Shown: positions 1 to 9,831, counted from the first letter of the stretch. The stretch: DNA of 64,000 nt from Streptomyces fulvoviolaceus (GCF_000718165.1 NZ_JOEY01000028.1:124001-188000), one strand, 5' to 3'. Numbers and translations: made by a program. Notes: generated by a model not told the origin, from the letters alone.

Positions 1-127
1 TGGACCACTCTTTACTCCAGCCAGGAACGGAACGCGACGTTCCCGGTCGTGTGCGTCATCACGCACACCCCCCACTGACGCGCGCCCGACCCAGGCGTGC
101 GTCGCCTATGAGGAGGACTCCCTCGTA

Positions 128-1339
128 ATGGCACAACTGCGTAGCAAGAAGTTCCGGTTCGCCGCGATAACCAGCCTGGCGACCGCCGCCCTCGTGGGCG
201 GGTTCACCGCCCTTCCCGCACAGGCCGCACCGGCCGAGGGCAAGGTCCTTGCCGCCGGCTCCCCCACAGCGATCAAGGACAGTTACATCGTCACGCTCAA
301 GAAGGGCTCCGCCGGCTTCAAGGCGTCCTCGAGCGCGGGCAAGAGCCTGGTCAAGGAGTACGGCGGCACGGTCAAGAAGACGTTCGGCACCGTGCTGAAC
401 GGCTACACCGCCACCCTCTCCGCGACCGAGGCCAAGAGACTCGCGGCCGACCCGGCCGTGGCCTCCGTCGAGCAGAACCAGACCTTCGAGCTGGCCGACA
501 CCACGCAGTCCAGCGCCCCCTGGGGCCTGGACCGCATCGACCAGGCCGCGCTTCCGCTTTCCGGCACCTACACCTACCCGGACACCGCGGGCAGCGGCGT
601 GACGGTGTACGTCATCGACACCGGCGTCCGGATCACCCACACCCAGATCAGCGGCCGTGCCTCGTACGGCTACGACGCGGTCGACGGCGACACCTCCGCC
701 GGCGACGGCAACGGTCACGGCACCCACGTGGCCACCACGATCGCGGGTACCACCTACGGCGTCGCCAAGAAGGCGAACATCGTGGCGGTCCGGGTGCTCG
801 ACAACAGCGGCTCCGGCACCACCGCGGGCGTCATCGACGGCATCGAGTGGGTCACCGAGAACCACACCACCCCGGCGGTCGCCAACATGTCGCTCGGCGG
901 TTCCGCCTCCTCCTCGCTGGACTCGGCGGTCGCCGCCTCCATCGCGGACGGCGTGACCTACGCGGTCGCGGCGGGCAACAGCTCCGCCAACGCCTCCTCG
1001 TACTCCCCGGCCCGCGTCGCCAGCGCGATCACGGTCGGCGCGACCACCAGCGCGGACGCCAAGGCCAGCTACTCGAACTACGGCTCCACGCTGGACATCT
1101 TCGCCCCCGGTTCCTCGATCATCGCGGGCTACAACACCAGTGACACCGCCACCGCCACGCTCTCCGGCACCTCGATGGCGACCCCGCACGTCGCGGGCGC
1201 CGCGGCGGTCTACCTCGCCGGGCACACCTCGGCCACCCCGGCCACGGTCGCCTCGGCCCTGGTGAACGGCGCCATCTCCGGCGTGGTCACCAGCGCGGGC
1301 ACCGGCTCGCCCAACAAGCTCCTGAAGCTCGTCCCGTAA
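128..1339 (+). CDS. secreted subtilisin-like serine protease (S8) with I9 propeptide
   Basis: This is a secreted endopeptidase of the subtilisin/proteinase K family, 403 residues. Residues 1-33 form a signal peptide (basic start, hydrophobic core, ending near PAQAA). An inhibitor_I9-type propeptide follows (about 50-120), then the catalytic domain from about 130. The triad is visible: Asp164 in VIDTGV, His197 in GNGHGTHVA and Ser349 in [12 protein letters not shown], with the oxyanion Asn in AAGN. The ATG at 128 is preceded by GAGGAGG about 10 bases upstream. A strong hairpin follows the stop. It is monocistronic by context and ends near the family's typical minimal length, with no extra C-terminal domain. 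Confidence 0.96.
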   Translation: MAQLRSKKFRFAAITSLATAALVGGFTALPAQAAPAEGKVLAAGSPTAIKDSYIVTLKKGSAGFKASSSAGKSLVKEYGGTVKKTFGTVLNGYTATLSATEAKRLAADPAVASVEQNQTFELADTTQSSAPWGLDRIDQAALPLSGTYTYPDTAGSGVTVYVIDTGVRITHTQISGRASYGYDAVDGDTSAGDGNGHGTHVATTIAGTTYGVAKKANIVAVRVLDNSGSGTTAGVIDGIEWVTENHTTPAVANMSLGGSASSSLDSAVAASIADGVTYAVAAGNSSANASSYSPARVASAITVGATTSADAKASYSNYGSTLDIFAPGSSIIAGYNTSDTATATLSGTSMATPHVAGAAAVYLAGHTSATPATVASALVNGAISGVVTSAGTGSPNKLLKLVP

Positions 1340-1359
1340 CACGCGCCGCTCGAAAGACC

Positions 1360-1394
1360 CGTTCCCCGGAGACACCTCGTGCCTCCGGGGAACG
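1360..1394 (+). terminator. hairpin terminator after the S8 protease
   Basis: A perfect 12-bp inverted repeat (CGTTCCCCGGAG / CTCCGGGGAACG) with an 11-nt loop lies 20 bases after the protease stop. There is no U-tract, as is common in Streptomyces. Confidence 0.75.
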
Positions 1395-1508
1395 CCTGTC
1401 CGAGTCCGTACCAACAAGGCCACGAGGGCCCTCACCGTCTTGACGGCCCCCACGACGCTGAGCGACATTGAAGCCCGGCATCCGGCGCTTCAGGGGGCAA
1501 AGTCGCCA

Positions 1509-1943
1509 ATGCAGACCATACGTGTCAAGAGATCTTCCAGAGCGTCCACGGACGACGCCGGGCAGGCGCGAGAGGGCTTGGGGAGAGACCTTTCGCCACT
1601 TCTCGCCGGCGCCGCGACCGCCGTGGGGGTGTTCGGCGCGCTCCTCGCGCTGACCGGCTCGGACTCGCCGCTGCGCGGTCCGCTCACGCTCTTCTTCCTG
1701 CTCGCGGCGCCCGCCGCCGCCATCGCCGCCGCACTGCACGGACTGGACCTCTTCGGCCGTGTCCTCGCCTCGGTCGCGGGCTCGGTCGTCCTCAACATGC
1801 TGGTGGCCCAGGGCATGCTGGCCGTGCACCGCTGGTCGGTGCGCGGCGGGATCGTGGCGGTGACCACGATCAGCTGCCTTCTTCTGCTCTTGGTGCTGAT
1901 ACGCCGGCGGCACGTCCGTGCGGCGAAGGGTCAGGAAAACTGA
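1509..1943 (+). CDS. small four-helix membrane protein at the head of the exopolysaccharide cluster
   Basis: I do not recognise a named family. The ATG at 1509 gives 144 residues and has a GGGGG ribosome site about 10 bases upstream. A TTG at 1440 would add 23 unconvincing residues. After a basic, Ser/Arg-rich N-terminus there are four hydrophobic stretches of about 20 residues: around LLAGAATAVGVFGALLAL, TLFFLLAAPAAAIAAAL, VLASVAGSVVLNMLV and VAVTTISCLLLLLVLI. A basic tail RRRHVRAAKG follows. Its stop lies one base before the GTG start of the acyltransferase, so the two are translationally coupled. Role in polymer assembly or membrane organisation is inferred from position only. Confidence 0.7.
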   Translation: MQTIRVKRSSRASTDDAGQAREGLGRDLSPLLAGAATAVGVFGALLALTGSDSPLRGPLTLFFLLAAPAAAIAAALHGLDLFGRVLASVAGSVVLNMLVAQGMLAVHRWSVRGGIVAVTTISCLLLLLVLIRRRHVRAAKGQEN

Positions 1944-1944
1944 C

Positions 1945-3042
1945 GTGGACATCAGCGTGTACCGCCCCGGCGAACTGAGTGCGGCCGATCGGGCGGCGTG
2001 GACGGCGTTGCAGTCCAAGGCCCATCTGCACGGTTCGCCCGAGCTGGCGAACCCGTTCCTGTCCCCCGAGTTCACGCTCGCGGTGGCCCGGTGCAGGCGG
2101 GGCGTGCGGATCGCGGTCGTACGGGAGCAGGGCGAGCCTGCCGCGTTCTTCCCGTTCCAGAGAACCGCGGCCGGCGTCGGCCGGGCCGTCGGTTTCGGTG
2201 TCTCGGACGCCCAGGGGCTGGTGCACCGGCCCGGGTTCGTCTGGGACGCCCGGGAGCTGCTACGGGCCTGCGGTCTCGCTCTGTGGGAGTTCGACCACCT
2301 GGTGGAGGGCCAGCAGCCGTTCGAGGCGGAGGCCTCCGGCAGCTTCCCGTCGCCGGTCATGGACGTCGACCAGGGCTACGAGGCGTATCTGTCCCAACTC
2401 CGCGCCCAGTCACCCAAGTTCACCCGCACCACACTCGCCAAGGAGCGCAGGCTCGGCCGGGACGCCGAGGACGTGCGGTACGTCTACGACGAGCGCGATC
2501 CCGCCGCCCTGCGCACGCTGATGGGCTGGAAGTCCGCGCAGTACCGCAGGACCGGCCGCAGCGACCGCTTCTCCCAGGGCTGGATCACCGGGCTGGTGGA
2601 ACAGCTGTTCCACACCCGCTCAGAGCCGTTCGCCGGACTCCTGTCGGTGCTGTACGCGGACGGAAAGCCGATCGCCGCGCACTTCGGGCTGCGTACCGAT
2701 CGGGTGCTCGCGTGCTGGTTCCCGGCGTACGACCCGGCGTACGCGAAGTACTCCCCGGGTCTGATCCTGCATCTGCGCATGGCTGAAGCCGCTGCCGCCG
2801 AGGGCATCGCCTACCTGGATCTGGGCAGGGGACAGAAGGAATACAAGGACTCCCTGAAGACACGGGAACTCAACGTGTCGGAGGGGTGGGTGACACGCCG
2901 TCACCCGGTCGCGGTCGGGCACCGCGCCCGCCGCGCGCCGGTACGAGCGCTGCGGAACGTCGTGGTGTCCCGGCCGGAGCTGTTCGAACCAGCCGACAAA
3001 CTGCTCAAACGGGTGGGAAAGATCCGCTCGGGTCGTCGGTAG
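1945..3042 (+). CDS. CelD/BcsL-type GNAT acyltransferase of polysaccharide assembly
   Basis: A 365-residue protein of the CelD/FemAB-like superfamily (Acetyltransf_6), double-GNAT enzymes that acylate cell-surface polymers. The C-terminal half carries the typical pattern: substrate positioning around MGWKSAQYRRTGR, a GLLSVLYADGKPIAAHFGL strand pair, then YLDLGRGQKEYKDSLKTR near the end, the most diagnostic block of this family. The GTG at 1945 follows the previous stop by one base and has AAGGGTCAGGA upstream. A GTG at 1918 is possible but lies inside the previous gene. It presumably modifies the product of the following glycosyltransferases; the substrate is unknown. Confidence 0.85.
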   Translation: MDISVYRPGELSAADRAAWTALQSKAHLHGSPELANPFLSPEFTLAVARCRRGVRIAVVREQGEPAAFFPFQRTAAGVGRAVGFGVSDAQGLVHRPGFVWDARELLRACGLALWEFDHLVEGQQPFEAEASGSFPSPVMDVDQGYEAYLSQLRAQSPKFTRTTLAKERRLGRDAEDVRYVYDERDPAALRTLMGWKSAQYRRTGRSDRFSQGWITGLVEQLFHTRSEPFAGLLSVLYADGKPIAAHFGLRTDRVLACWFPAYDPAYAKYSPGLILHLRMAEAAAAEGIAYLDLGRGQKEYKDSLKTRELNVSEGWVTRRHPVAVGHRARRAPVRALRNVVVSRPELFEPADKLLKRVGKIRSGRR

Positions 3043-3425
3043 CAGTCAATCTGTAACGGTCAAACCAACAAAAACGTGAGGCCTCGTTCCAGGTCTTGCC
3101 ATAGGGGTGCAATCGTCAATACCGTCGTACATCTCACCCGCATCGGTCCGTCATCTAGCGGCTCTAGGGGAGGGCTCAAGGACCGCGACTGACCGGCGCG
3201 GGGCGCGGTAGGGGGGTGCCGTGCTCGGTGACCGCACTGGTGACCGAGTCGTGCCGCGCGACCGGCTGTCGTTCGACGACGGCGGTCGGCCAGCTTTGCC
3301 AGCTCACCCGGCACGCACGGAGATCCTTCCGTCATGCCGTGAGTGAGAACCCCCCTTTCGAACCGGAGCAAAGAGCCGGGCCGCCCGGGGGCGGGCGGTC
3401 CACCGGACGAGAGGGAACCAGACTC
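3043..3425. other. 383-bp intergenic region, no gene seen
   Basis: This separates the acyltransferase from the glycosyltransferase operon. The lower G+C start (about 3045-3130) is the likeliest promoter zone for the 3426-9819 operon, but I find no convincing -35/-10 pair. The open frame running back to 3216 upstream of the glycosyltransferase has no ribosome site and reads as non-conserved low-quality sequence. No hairpin or RNA motif was recognised. Confidence 0.5.
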
Positions 3426-4247
3426 ATGAGTTCAGTTCTGCGCCCGGCGACTACGGGCCAGGATGCGTCCATAGCCAGCCAGTACCGACCGATCTCCTCT
3501 CACCTGGCCATAACGCCACCGGTGAGTGTGGTGATCCCTGCCATGAACGAGGCGGAGAATCTCCCGTACGTCTTCAAGACCCTTCCGGACTGGATCCACG
3601 AAGTGGTGCTTGTGGACGGCAACTCCACCGACGACACCGTCGAAGTGGCCCGCGGTCTGTGGCCGAACGTCAAGGTCGTCGAACAACAGGGCAAGGGCAA
3701 GGGGGATGCCCTGATCACAGGGTTCGAGGCGTGCAGCGGCGACATCATCGTGATGGTCGACGCGGACGGCTCGGCCGACGGCCACGAGATCGTCTCGTAT
3801 GTCTCCGCCCTGGTCTCCGGTGCGGACTTCGCCAAGGGGTCCCGCTTCGCCAACGGCGGCGGCACCGACGACATGACCTTCATCCGCAAGCTCGGCAACT
3901 GGGCGCTGTGCACGATCGTCAACCGCAAGTTCGGCGCCCGCTACACCGATCTCTGCTACGGCTACAACGCGTTCTGGCGGCACTGCCTCGACAAGATCGA
4001 CCTCGACTGCACCGGCTTCGAGATCGAGACCCTGATCAACATCAGGGTGGTCAAGGCCGGGCTGAAGGTGCAGGAGATACCCAGCCATGAGTACCTCCGC
4101 ATCCACGGCACCAGCAATCTGCGGGCCGTACGGGACGGGTTCCGGGTGCTCAAGGTGATCCTCGGGGAGCGCTCGAACCGGCGCGAGCTGCGCCGCCAGG
4201 CCCACCACTCTCCGATGCTCGACTCGGTCCGGGGAGAGGTGTCTTGA
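3426..4247 (+). CDS. family 2 glycosyltransferase, dolichol-phosphate-mannose-synthase-like
   Basis: A 273-residue cytoplasmic GT2 enzyme expected to transfer a sugar from an NDP-donor to a lipid or polymer acceptor. The Rossmann-like GT-A fold starts at VSVVIPAMNEAENL. The NDP-binding acidic motif is VMVDADGSADG. LIKG-type specificity elements such as ADFAKGSRF and the acceptor region FEIETLINIRVVKAG follow. No C-terminal membrane helices are present, unlike many polyprenyl-phosphate transferases. The ATG at 3426 has GAGAGGGAACC upstream and is preferred to an upstream GTG at 3216. Its stop overlaps the next start (TTGA), so the two glycosyltransferases are coupled. Confidence 0.9.
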   Translation: MSSVLRPATTGQDASIASQYRPISSHLAITPPVSVVIPAMNEAENLPYVFKTLPDWIHEVVLVDGNSTDDTVEVARGLWPNVKVVEQQGKGKGDALITGFEACSGDIIVMVDADGSADGHEIVSYVSALVSGADFAKGSRFANGGGTDDMTFIRKLGNWALCTIVNRKFGARYTDLCYGYNAFWRHCLDKIDLDCTGFEIETLINIRVVKAGLKVQEIPSHEYLRIHGTSNLRAVRDGFRVLKVILGERSNRRELRRQAHHSPMLDSVRGEVS

Positions 4248-5233
4248 GCGATCTCGACATCTCCGTCGTGATCTGCGTCTACACCGAGGACCGCTGGGAG
4301 GACATCCTCGCGGCGGTCGCCTCGGTGCGGGCGCAGTCACGGCCGGCTCTGGAGACGCTGCTGGTCGTCGACCACAACGCGGCGCTCCTGGACCGGCTCA
4401 CGAAGGAGTACAAGGAGACGGACTCGGTACGGGTGCTCGCCAACGCGGGCCCCCGTGGCCTGTCCGCGGGCCGCAACACCGGGATCGCCGCCGCGCGCGG
4501 CGAGGTGATCGCCTTCCTCGACGACGACGCCGTCGCCGAGCGGGAGTGGCTCCGGCACTTCGCCGCGGGCTACGCCGACCCGAGGGTCATGGCCGTCGGC
4601 GGCCGTACGGTGCCCATCTGGGCCTCGGGGCGCCGGCCGGCCTGGTTCCCGGAGGAGTTCGACTGGGTGGTGGGCTGCACCTACAAGGGGCTGCCGCCCG
4701 GCCTGGTGCGGGTGCGCAACGTGCTCGGCGGCAACGCCTCGTTCCGTCGTACGGCGTTCGACGCGGCGGGCGGTTTCGCCACCGGGATCGGGCGCGACGG
4801 CGACAAGCGTCCGCTGGGCTGCGAGGAGACGGAGCTGTGCATCCGCCTCAGCCGGGCCAGACCGGACGCGGTCCTGCTGATCGACGACCGGGCGGTCATC
4901 CACCACCGGGTGCCCGAGGCGCGCGAGCACTTCGGGTACTTCCGCACGCGCGCGTACGCCGAGGGCCTGTCGAAAGCCCTGGTGGCCCGAAGTGTCGGCG
5001 CCGACAAGGGACTTGAGTCGGAGCGTCGCTACGCCACCCGGGTCCTGCCGGCCGGAGTGGCGCGCGGGCTGCGCGACGCCGTACTGGCCCGACCGGGCGG
5101 CGCGGGCCGGGCGGGCGCGATCGTCGCCGGGGTGCTCACTACAGCGGGCGGGTACGTGGTCGGCAGCGTCCGGGCGAGGCGGGGAGGAGCCACGTTCTCG
5201 GTCGCGGAGATAGAGGGGGAAACGCATGCCTGA
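4244..5233 (+). CDS. family 2 glycosyltransferase
   Basis: A second GT2 enzyme, 329 residues, TTG start at 4244 overlapping the previous stop by 4 bases with GGGGAGAGG just upstream. It begins ISVVICVYTEDRW, with the donor-binding acidic motif IAFLDDDAV (DxD-like) and the acceptor/metal region of the rhamnosyl/succinoglycan-type GT2s: NVLGGNASFRRTAFDAAGGF followed by an E-E-T-E-L block (GCEETELCIRLSRA). The C-terminus (about 255-325) is Arg/Gly-rich with a short hydrophobic stretch that may lie on the membrane. The next gene's ATG lies inside its last codons. Confidence 0.9.
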   Translation: MSDLDISVVICVYTEDRWEDILAAVASVRAQSRPALETLLVVDHNAALLDRLTKEYKETDSVRVLANAGPRGLSAGRNTGIAAARGEVIAFLDDDAVAEREWLRHFAAGYADPRVMAVGGRTVPIWASGRRPAWFPEEFDWVVGCTYKGLPPGLVRVRNVLGGNASFRRTAFDAAGGFATGIGRDGDKRPLGCEETELCIRLSRARPDAVLLIDDRAVIHHRVPEAREHFGYFRTRAYAEGLSKALVARSVGADKGLESERRYATRVLPAGVARGLRDAVLARPGGAGRAGAIVAGVLTTAGGYVVGSVRARRGGATFSVAEIEGETHA

Positions 5234-6026
5234 GGCACCTGTGCCGATCCTGATGTACCACGCGGTCGCGACCGACCCGAACGACGCCACGCGTGAACTG
5301 TCGGTGGCGCCGGAGGCGTTCGCGCGCCAGATGGAGCTGATCGCGGAGCTGGGCCTCACTCCGGTCAACACGGCGTCGCTCGCGGCCAGTTGGCGCTCCG
5401 GCCACCCGCTGCCCGAACGGCCCGTCCTGATCACCTTCGACGACGGCTACGAGGGCGTGCACCGGCACGCCCTGCCCATGCTCACCAAGCACGGCTTCAC
5501 GGCCACGCTGTTCGTCTCGACCGGGTGGATCCGTGGTGCCTACGACACCGGGGGCGGCCTGGACACCATGCTGGACTGGGACCAGGTCCGTGAACTCGCC
5601 GCGGCGGACGTCGAGATCGGCGGGCACAGCCACACCCATCCGCAGCTCGACCAGCTCGACGACGCCGCGCTGCGCCACCAGCTGATCCACTGCAAGGAGA
5701 TCGTCAGCGACGAACTCGGCACCGCACCCGTCTCGTTCGCCTACCCGTACGGCTACTCCAGCCGCCGGGTGCGACAGGCGGTGCGTGAGACGGGCTACGC
5801 CCAGGCACTCGCGGTCAACAACGGCCTCGCGCGCCGCCGGCAGGGGCCGTACGCCTTGACCCGTCTCACCGTGCGCCGCGGCACGACGGCGGAGGAGTTC
5901 GAGCGACTGGTCGAAGGCCGGGCGGTCGCCCGCGATTTCGCCCGGGACCGTGCCCTGACCAAGGGGTACGCGTTGGTCCGAAGAGCACGACAGGTCCGCC
6001 GGAAGGTCTCCCGTTCCCGTGTCTGA
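5226..6026 (+). CDS. polysaccharide deacetylase (NodB/CE4)
   Basis: A 266-residue CE4 deacetylase that removes N- or O-acetyl groups from surface polysaccharide. It starts VPILMYHAV, the usual opening of this family. It has the metal motif 1 TFDDGY (first Asp catalytic base, second Asp metal ligand), motif 2 HSHTHP (zinc His pair) and motif 3 around FAYPYGYSS. It lacks a recognisable signal peptide or transmembrane segment, so it may act cytoplasmically on lipid-linked intermediates or be exported another way. It overlaps the upstream gene by 8 bases and the downstream gene by 8 bases, so it is certainly within the operon. Confidence 0.92.
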   Translation: MPEAPVPILMYHAVATDPNDATRELSVAPEAFARQMELIAELGLTPVNTASLAASWRSGHPLPERPVLITFDDGYEGVHRHALPMLTKHGFTATLFVSTGWIRGAYDTGGGLDTMLDWDQVRELAAADVEIGGHSHTHPQLDQLDDAALRHQLIHCKEIVSDELGTAPVSFAYPYGYSSRRVRQAVRETGYAQALAVNNGLARRRQGPYALTRLTVRRGTTAEEFERLVEGRAVARDFARDRALTKGYALVRRARQVRRKVSRSRV

Positions 6027-9000
6027 CACGACGACCACGACCGAGCCCGAGTCGACCGCGACCGAGGCGCCCGAGCAGTCGGGGCGCCGTCTTCGCCTGC
6101 CCGGACGGGGCAAGGGCGCGGGCGGCAGCCAGCTGTTCCGCAACGCCTACGCGCTGATGCTCAACACCGGGATCTCCGCGGTGCTGGGCCTCGGCTTCTG
6201 GCTGGCCGCGGCCCGCTACTACTCCGAGTCGGCGGTGGGCCAGGGCTCCGCCGCGATCGCCGCGATGAAGTTCCTCGCGGGTCTGACCGCGGTGGCCCTG
6301 ACCGGGGCGCTGGCCCGCTTCATACCGGTCGCGGGCCGCGCCACCGGACGGCTCGTCTTCCGTACGTACGCGGGCAGTTCACTGGTCGTGGCGCTGGCCG
6401 CGGGTGCCTTCCTGCTGACGCTGGACATGTGGGGACCGTCGTACCGCTTCCTGCACGGGCCCCTCAACGGCCTCGGGTTCATCGTGGCCGTCGTCGCCTG
6501 GAACGTGCTCACGCTCCAGGACGGGGTGCTGACCGGGCTGCGCAGCGCGCTGTGGGTGCCGGTCGGCAACACCGTGTTCTCGGCGGTGAAGCTGGGGCTG
6601 CTGGTCGCCTTCGCGGTGGCGATCCCCACGACCGGCGTCTTCGTCTCCTGGGTCGCGGCGATCGCCTTCTCCGTGATCCCGCTCGGCTTTCTGGTGTTCC
6701 GGCGGCTGGCGCCCCGGCACATCAAGGCGACCGAGGATCACGCCAAACCGCCGACGCTGAAGGAGATCGGGAAGTTCCTCGCGGGCGACTACACCGGCTC
6801 GTTGTTCTCGCTCGCCGTGGTCTACCTGATCCCCGTGATCATCGCCTCGCAGGTCAGCTCCGAGGACAACGCGTACTTCTACATCACCACCACCATCGGC
6901 GGCACGGTCAACCTGCTCGCCATCAACATGGGCGCCTCCCTCACCGTCGAGGGCTCGCACGACCCGGGACGCCTGGCCGCCAACACCCGTGCCGCGCTCA
7001 AGCGCATGGCCCGGATCATGGTGCCGATCTGCGGACTGCTGTTCATCGGGGCGCCGTGGATCCTCGGTGTGTTCGGCTCGGGCTACGCGGACGCGGCGAC
7101 CCCGCTGCTGCGCTGGTTCGCGGTCGGCGCGGTGCTGCGGGTCGTGATGGAGACGTACTTCGCGGTGCTGCGCGCGCAGAGCCGCACCTCCGGACTCGCC
7201 TGGCTGCAGGGGCTGTTGTGCGTCCTGGTGCTCGGCCTGACGCTGCTGCTGCTCCCCCGCATGGGCCTGACCGGCGCGGGCGTCGCGGAGATCTCCTCGC
7301 TCGCGGTGATCGTCGCGATCGCCGCGCCCAAGCTGTACAAGACCGTCCGCGGTACGTCGCCGGCCACGGTCCCCTCGGACGCGGCTCCCGACGGCGACCT
7401 CGCCGACCTGGGGGCGCGCGAGGTCACGGCCACGAGCCGGACGCGCCGGCCCGCCTGGGCGCTCGACCAGGACACCCTCGCCCTGGGCATCCACGTCGAC
7501 CTCGACCACCTGGAACGCCGTCCCGACGTGCGTCCCGGCCCGGGTACGCCGCCCACGGGCACGCCGGTCGTCCGCCCGGAACGCGACCGGCCGACCTGGG
7601 CGCTCGGGAAGCCCGGGCTGGGGCTGCCCGTCGAGGCACGGGAGCCGGGCTCGGAGTCCTCGCTGGGCCCTGCCGAGACGGAGGTGGACGCGCCGTTCGA
7701 GGCGGCCTCCGACGCGGGAGAGGACGTACGGGAAGAGGCTCCCGTACGAGAGGAAGAGGTGCCGGAGCCCGCGGAACAGATCCCGCTCTCGTGGCGTGAG
7801 CGGCTGCAGCCCAGCCGGTTCGGTGTGGTCCTCGGTTGTCTGCTGGCCACCGCGCTCCTGCTGTACTGGGTGCCCGCACTGCGCCTCGGTGAGTCCGACC
7901 TGGACGAGATGGGCGGGCTCGGACTGATCTCCGTGCTGCCGACGGCCACCCTGATCGGGGCCGCGCTGCTGGTGGTGGTCTTCGCCTCGCTGCTGTGGCT
8001 GGGCCGCGAGCACAAGGCGCTGCTGCTGGTCACGCTGCTGGCGACCGTGGTCTCGCTGCACGCGCTGCCCGCGGTGATCGAGACCGAGCCGCGGTTCGCG
8101 ACGGCCTGGCAGCACCTCGGGTTCATCGACTACATCGACCGGACCGGGTCGGCCGTCCCCGACCTGGACGCGCGCTGGAGCTGGCCGGGCTTCTTCGCGG
8201 CGGCCGCGTTCGTCGGCAAGGCCTGCGGGGTCACGGACTTCACCGAGATCATCCGCTGGTGGCCGACGGCGATCCAACTCCTCTATCTGGCACCGATGTT
8301 CCTGCTCGTGCGGCACATGCGGGCGAGCTGGCGGGCCAAGTGGACCGGCATCTGGATCTTCGTGCTCAGCGGCTGGGTCGGCCAGGACTACTTCTCCCCG
8401 CAGGGCTTCACGTATCTGCTGTACCTGGCCTTCGTGGCGACCCTGCTGGTCTGGTTCCGCGCGCCCCGCGTGATCTGGACGAAGAGGCGGCCCGGCGAGG
8501 TGGAGGTCGAGCCGACGAACCGCCGTCAACAGGCCGTTCTGCTGGCGGTGGTGATCGGGCTGTTCGCGGCGAGCGTCCCGGCCCACCAGCTCACCCCGTT
8601 CGTGATGCTGGGCGTGCTGGCGGTGCTCGTCCTGATCGGCAGGTCAGAACTGCGCGGCCTGCCCGTGCTGTTCGGCGTCCTGGTGGCCGTCTGGGTGGGC
8701 TTCATGGCCGAGCCCTACTGGTCCGGGCACTTCGACGAGCTGTTCGGCGGGGTCGGCGGCGTCGGCAGCAATGTCTCGTCGTCGGTGTCCGGCCGTATCG
8801 AGGGCGGCAGTTCGACCCACAAGCTCGTGCTGTACGTCCGCGTGCTGCTGGCCGGCGGTGTCATGGCACTCGCCTGCTACGGCTGGTGGCGGCGGCGCGA
8901 GCACAAGTACCGCGAGCGCTCGCTGCTCGTCCTCACCTTCGTGCCGTTCCTGGGCTTCGGCATGCAGTCGTACGGCGGCGAAATGGCCCTGCGCGTCTTC

Positions 9001-9819
9001 ATGTTCGCGCTGCCGGGCGCGGCCCTGCTCGCCGCTCTGGCACTCTTCCCTCGCACCGGCGTCACCGCGAAGGAGCGCGACAAGGACCGGGTGAGCCTCG
9101 CCCCGATCGCCGCGCTGATGGCGGGCCTGATCCTCATGGGCGGCTTCCTGGTGGCCCGTTGGGGCAACGAGCCGTTCGAGCGGATCCAGCCCGGCGAGGT
9201 CGCCGCCATGGACTACGTGTACGCCCACGACGACCCGACGGTACGTTTGCTGTGGCTGAGCAACGACACGGTGAACAACGTGACCCCGGCGATGCCGTGG
9301 GGCGCGAAGGACATGGAGAAGGTCGAGTACGTGCCCACGCTGGCGCCGACGGACCCGGTGCTGGTGTCGAGCCTGGTCAAGGCGCTCAAGGACGCGGGCC
9401 CGAACTCGTATCTGATGGTCAACGTCAGCCAGGTCACCTATCTCCGGCTGGACGTGGGCTATTCGAACAGCTGGGAGCCCAGGCTGCTCGACAACCTGGA
9501 CAACCGGAAGGAACTGAAGCGGGTCTTCACCAACGACGACGCGACGATGTACGCGCTGCGGGACCAGCCCGCGGGCAAGGTCCCGAAGGCCGACCCGGGT
9601 CCGATAGGGCCGCAGGTCACCTGGACGCCCTGGTCGGTCGTGGGTGCCCTCGCCGCGGTGGCGCTGATCCTGCTGCTGACGGCACGCGAGGTCGTCCGGG
9701 TCGCGGTGCGGCCGAGCGTGCGGCAGCTGCGGTGGCTGCAGAGCAGCTTCTGGTTCTCGCTGCCGCTGCTGGCGGTGCTGTTCGCGGCGCTGGTGCAGCG
9801 GTTCCTGACGATGAAGTGA
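6019..9819 (+). CDS. giant membrane fusion: Wzx-like flippase plus polytopic polymerase/transferase-like module
   Basis: A 1266-residue polytopic protein starting at GTG 6019 inside the deacetylase gene. Residues about 30-440 carry roughly 12 hydrophobic helices and read as a MOP-superfamily polysaccharide flippase (opening NAYALMLNTGISAVLGLGFW). A hydrophilic, Pro/Glu-rich linker of about 150 residues (445-595) follows. Residues about 595-1265 form a second polytopic unit with a large loop (PDLDARWSWPGFFAAAAF, then DYFSPQGFTYLLYLAF) resembling membrane glycosyltransferases or O-antigen polymerases, though I cannot name the family. A soluble loop near 1065-1180 precedes the last two helices. 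One chain thus seems to join export and polymerisation or glycosylation. Confidence 0.85.
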   Translation: MSDTTTTTEPESTATEAPEQSGRRLRLPGRGKGAGGSQLFRNAYALMLNTGISAVLGLGFWLAAARYYSESAVGQGSAAIAAMKFLAGLTAVALTGALARFIPVAGRATGRLVFRTYAGSSLVVALAAGAFLLTLDMWGPSYRFLHGPLNGLGFIVAVVAWNVLTLQDGVLTGLRSALWVPVGNTVFSAVKLGLLVAFAVAIPTTGVFVSWVAAIAFSVIPLGFLVFRRLAPRHIKATEDHAKPPTLKEIGKFLAGDYTGSLFSLAVVYLIPVIIASQVSSEDNAYFYITTTIGGTVNLLAINMGASLTVEGSHDPGRLAANTRAALKRMARIMVPICGLLFIGAPWILGVFGSGYADAATPLLRWFAVGAVLRVVMETYFAVLRAQSRTSGLAWLQGLLCVLVLGLTLLLLPRMGLTGAGVAEISSLAVIVAIAAPKLYKTVRGTSPATVPSDAAPDGDLADLGAREVTATSRTRRPAWALDQDTLALGIHVDLDHLERRPDVRPGPGTPPTGTPVVRPERDRPTWALGKPGLGLPVEAREPGSESSLGPAETEVDAPFEAASDAGEDVREEAPVREEEVPEPAEQIPLSWRERLQPSRFGVVLGCLLATALLLYWVPALRLGESDLDEMGGLGLISVLPTATLIGAALLVVVFASLLWLGREHKALLLVTLLATVVSLHALPAVIETEPRFATAWQHLGFIDYIDRTGSAVPDLDARWSWPGFFAAAAFVGKACGVTDFTEIIRWWPTAIQLLYLAPMFLLVRHMRASWRAKWTGIWIFVLSGWVGQDYFSPQGFTYLLYLAFVATLLVWFRAPRVIWTKRRPGEVEVEPTNRRQQAVLLAVVIGLFAASVPAHQLTPFVMLGVLAVLVLIGRSELRGLPVLFGVLVAVWVGFMAEPYWSGHFDELFGGVGGVGSNVSSSVSGRIEGGSSTHKLVLYVRVLLAGGVMALACYGWWRRREHKYRERSLLVLTFVPFLGFGMQSYGGEMALRVFMFALPGAALLAALALFPRTGVTAKERDKDRVSLAPIAALMAGLILMGGFLVARWGNEPFERIQPGEVAAMDYVYAHDDPTVRLLWLSNDTVNNVTPAMPWGAKDMEKVEYVPTLAPTDPVLVSSLVKALKDAGPNSYLMVNVSQVTYLRLDVGYSNSWEPRLLDNLDNRKELKRVFTNDDATMYALRDQPAGKVPKADPGPIGPQVTWTPWSVVGALAAVALILLLTAREVVRVAVRPSVRQLRWLQSSFWFSLPLLAVLFAALVQRFLTMK

Positions 9820-9831
9820 GGGTGCATTCAG

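Noticed and set aside
1..78. Open frame entering from the left edge and stopping at 76-78
   Set aside because: Only 25 codons are visible, with no recognisable motif. It could be the tail of an upstream gene or chance, so no feature is claimed.
3060..3371. Possible gene in the 3043-3425 gap, minus strand
   Set aside because: The frame has no ribosome site or domain, and its composition is not distinguishable from background.
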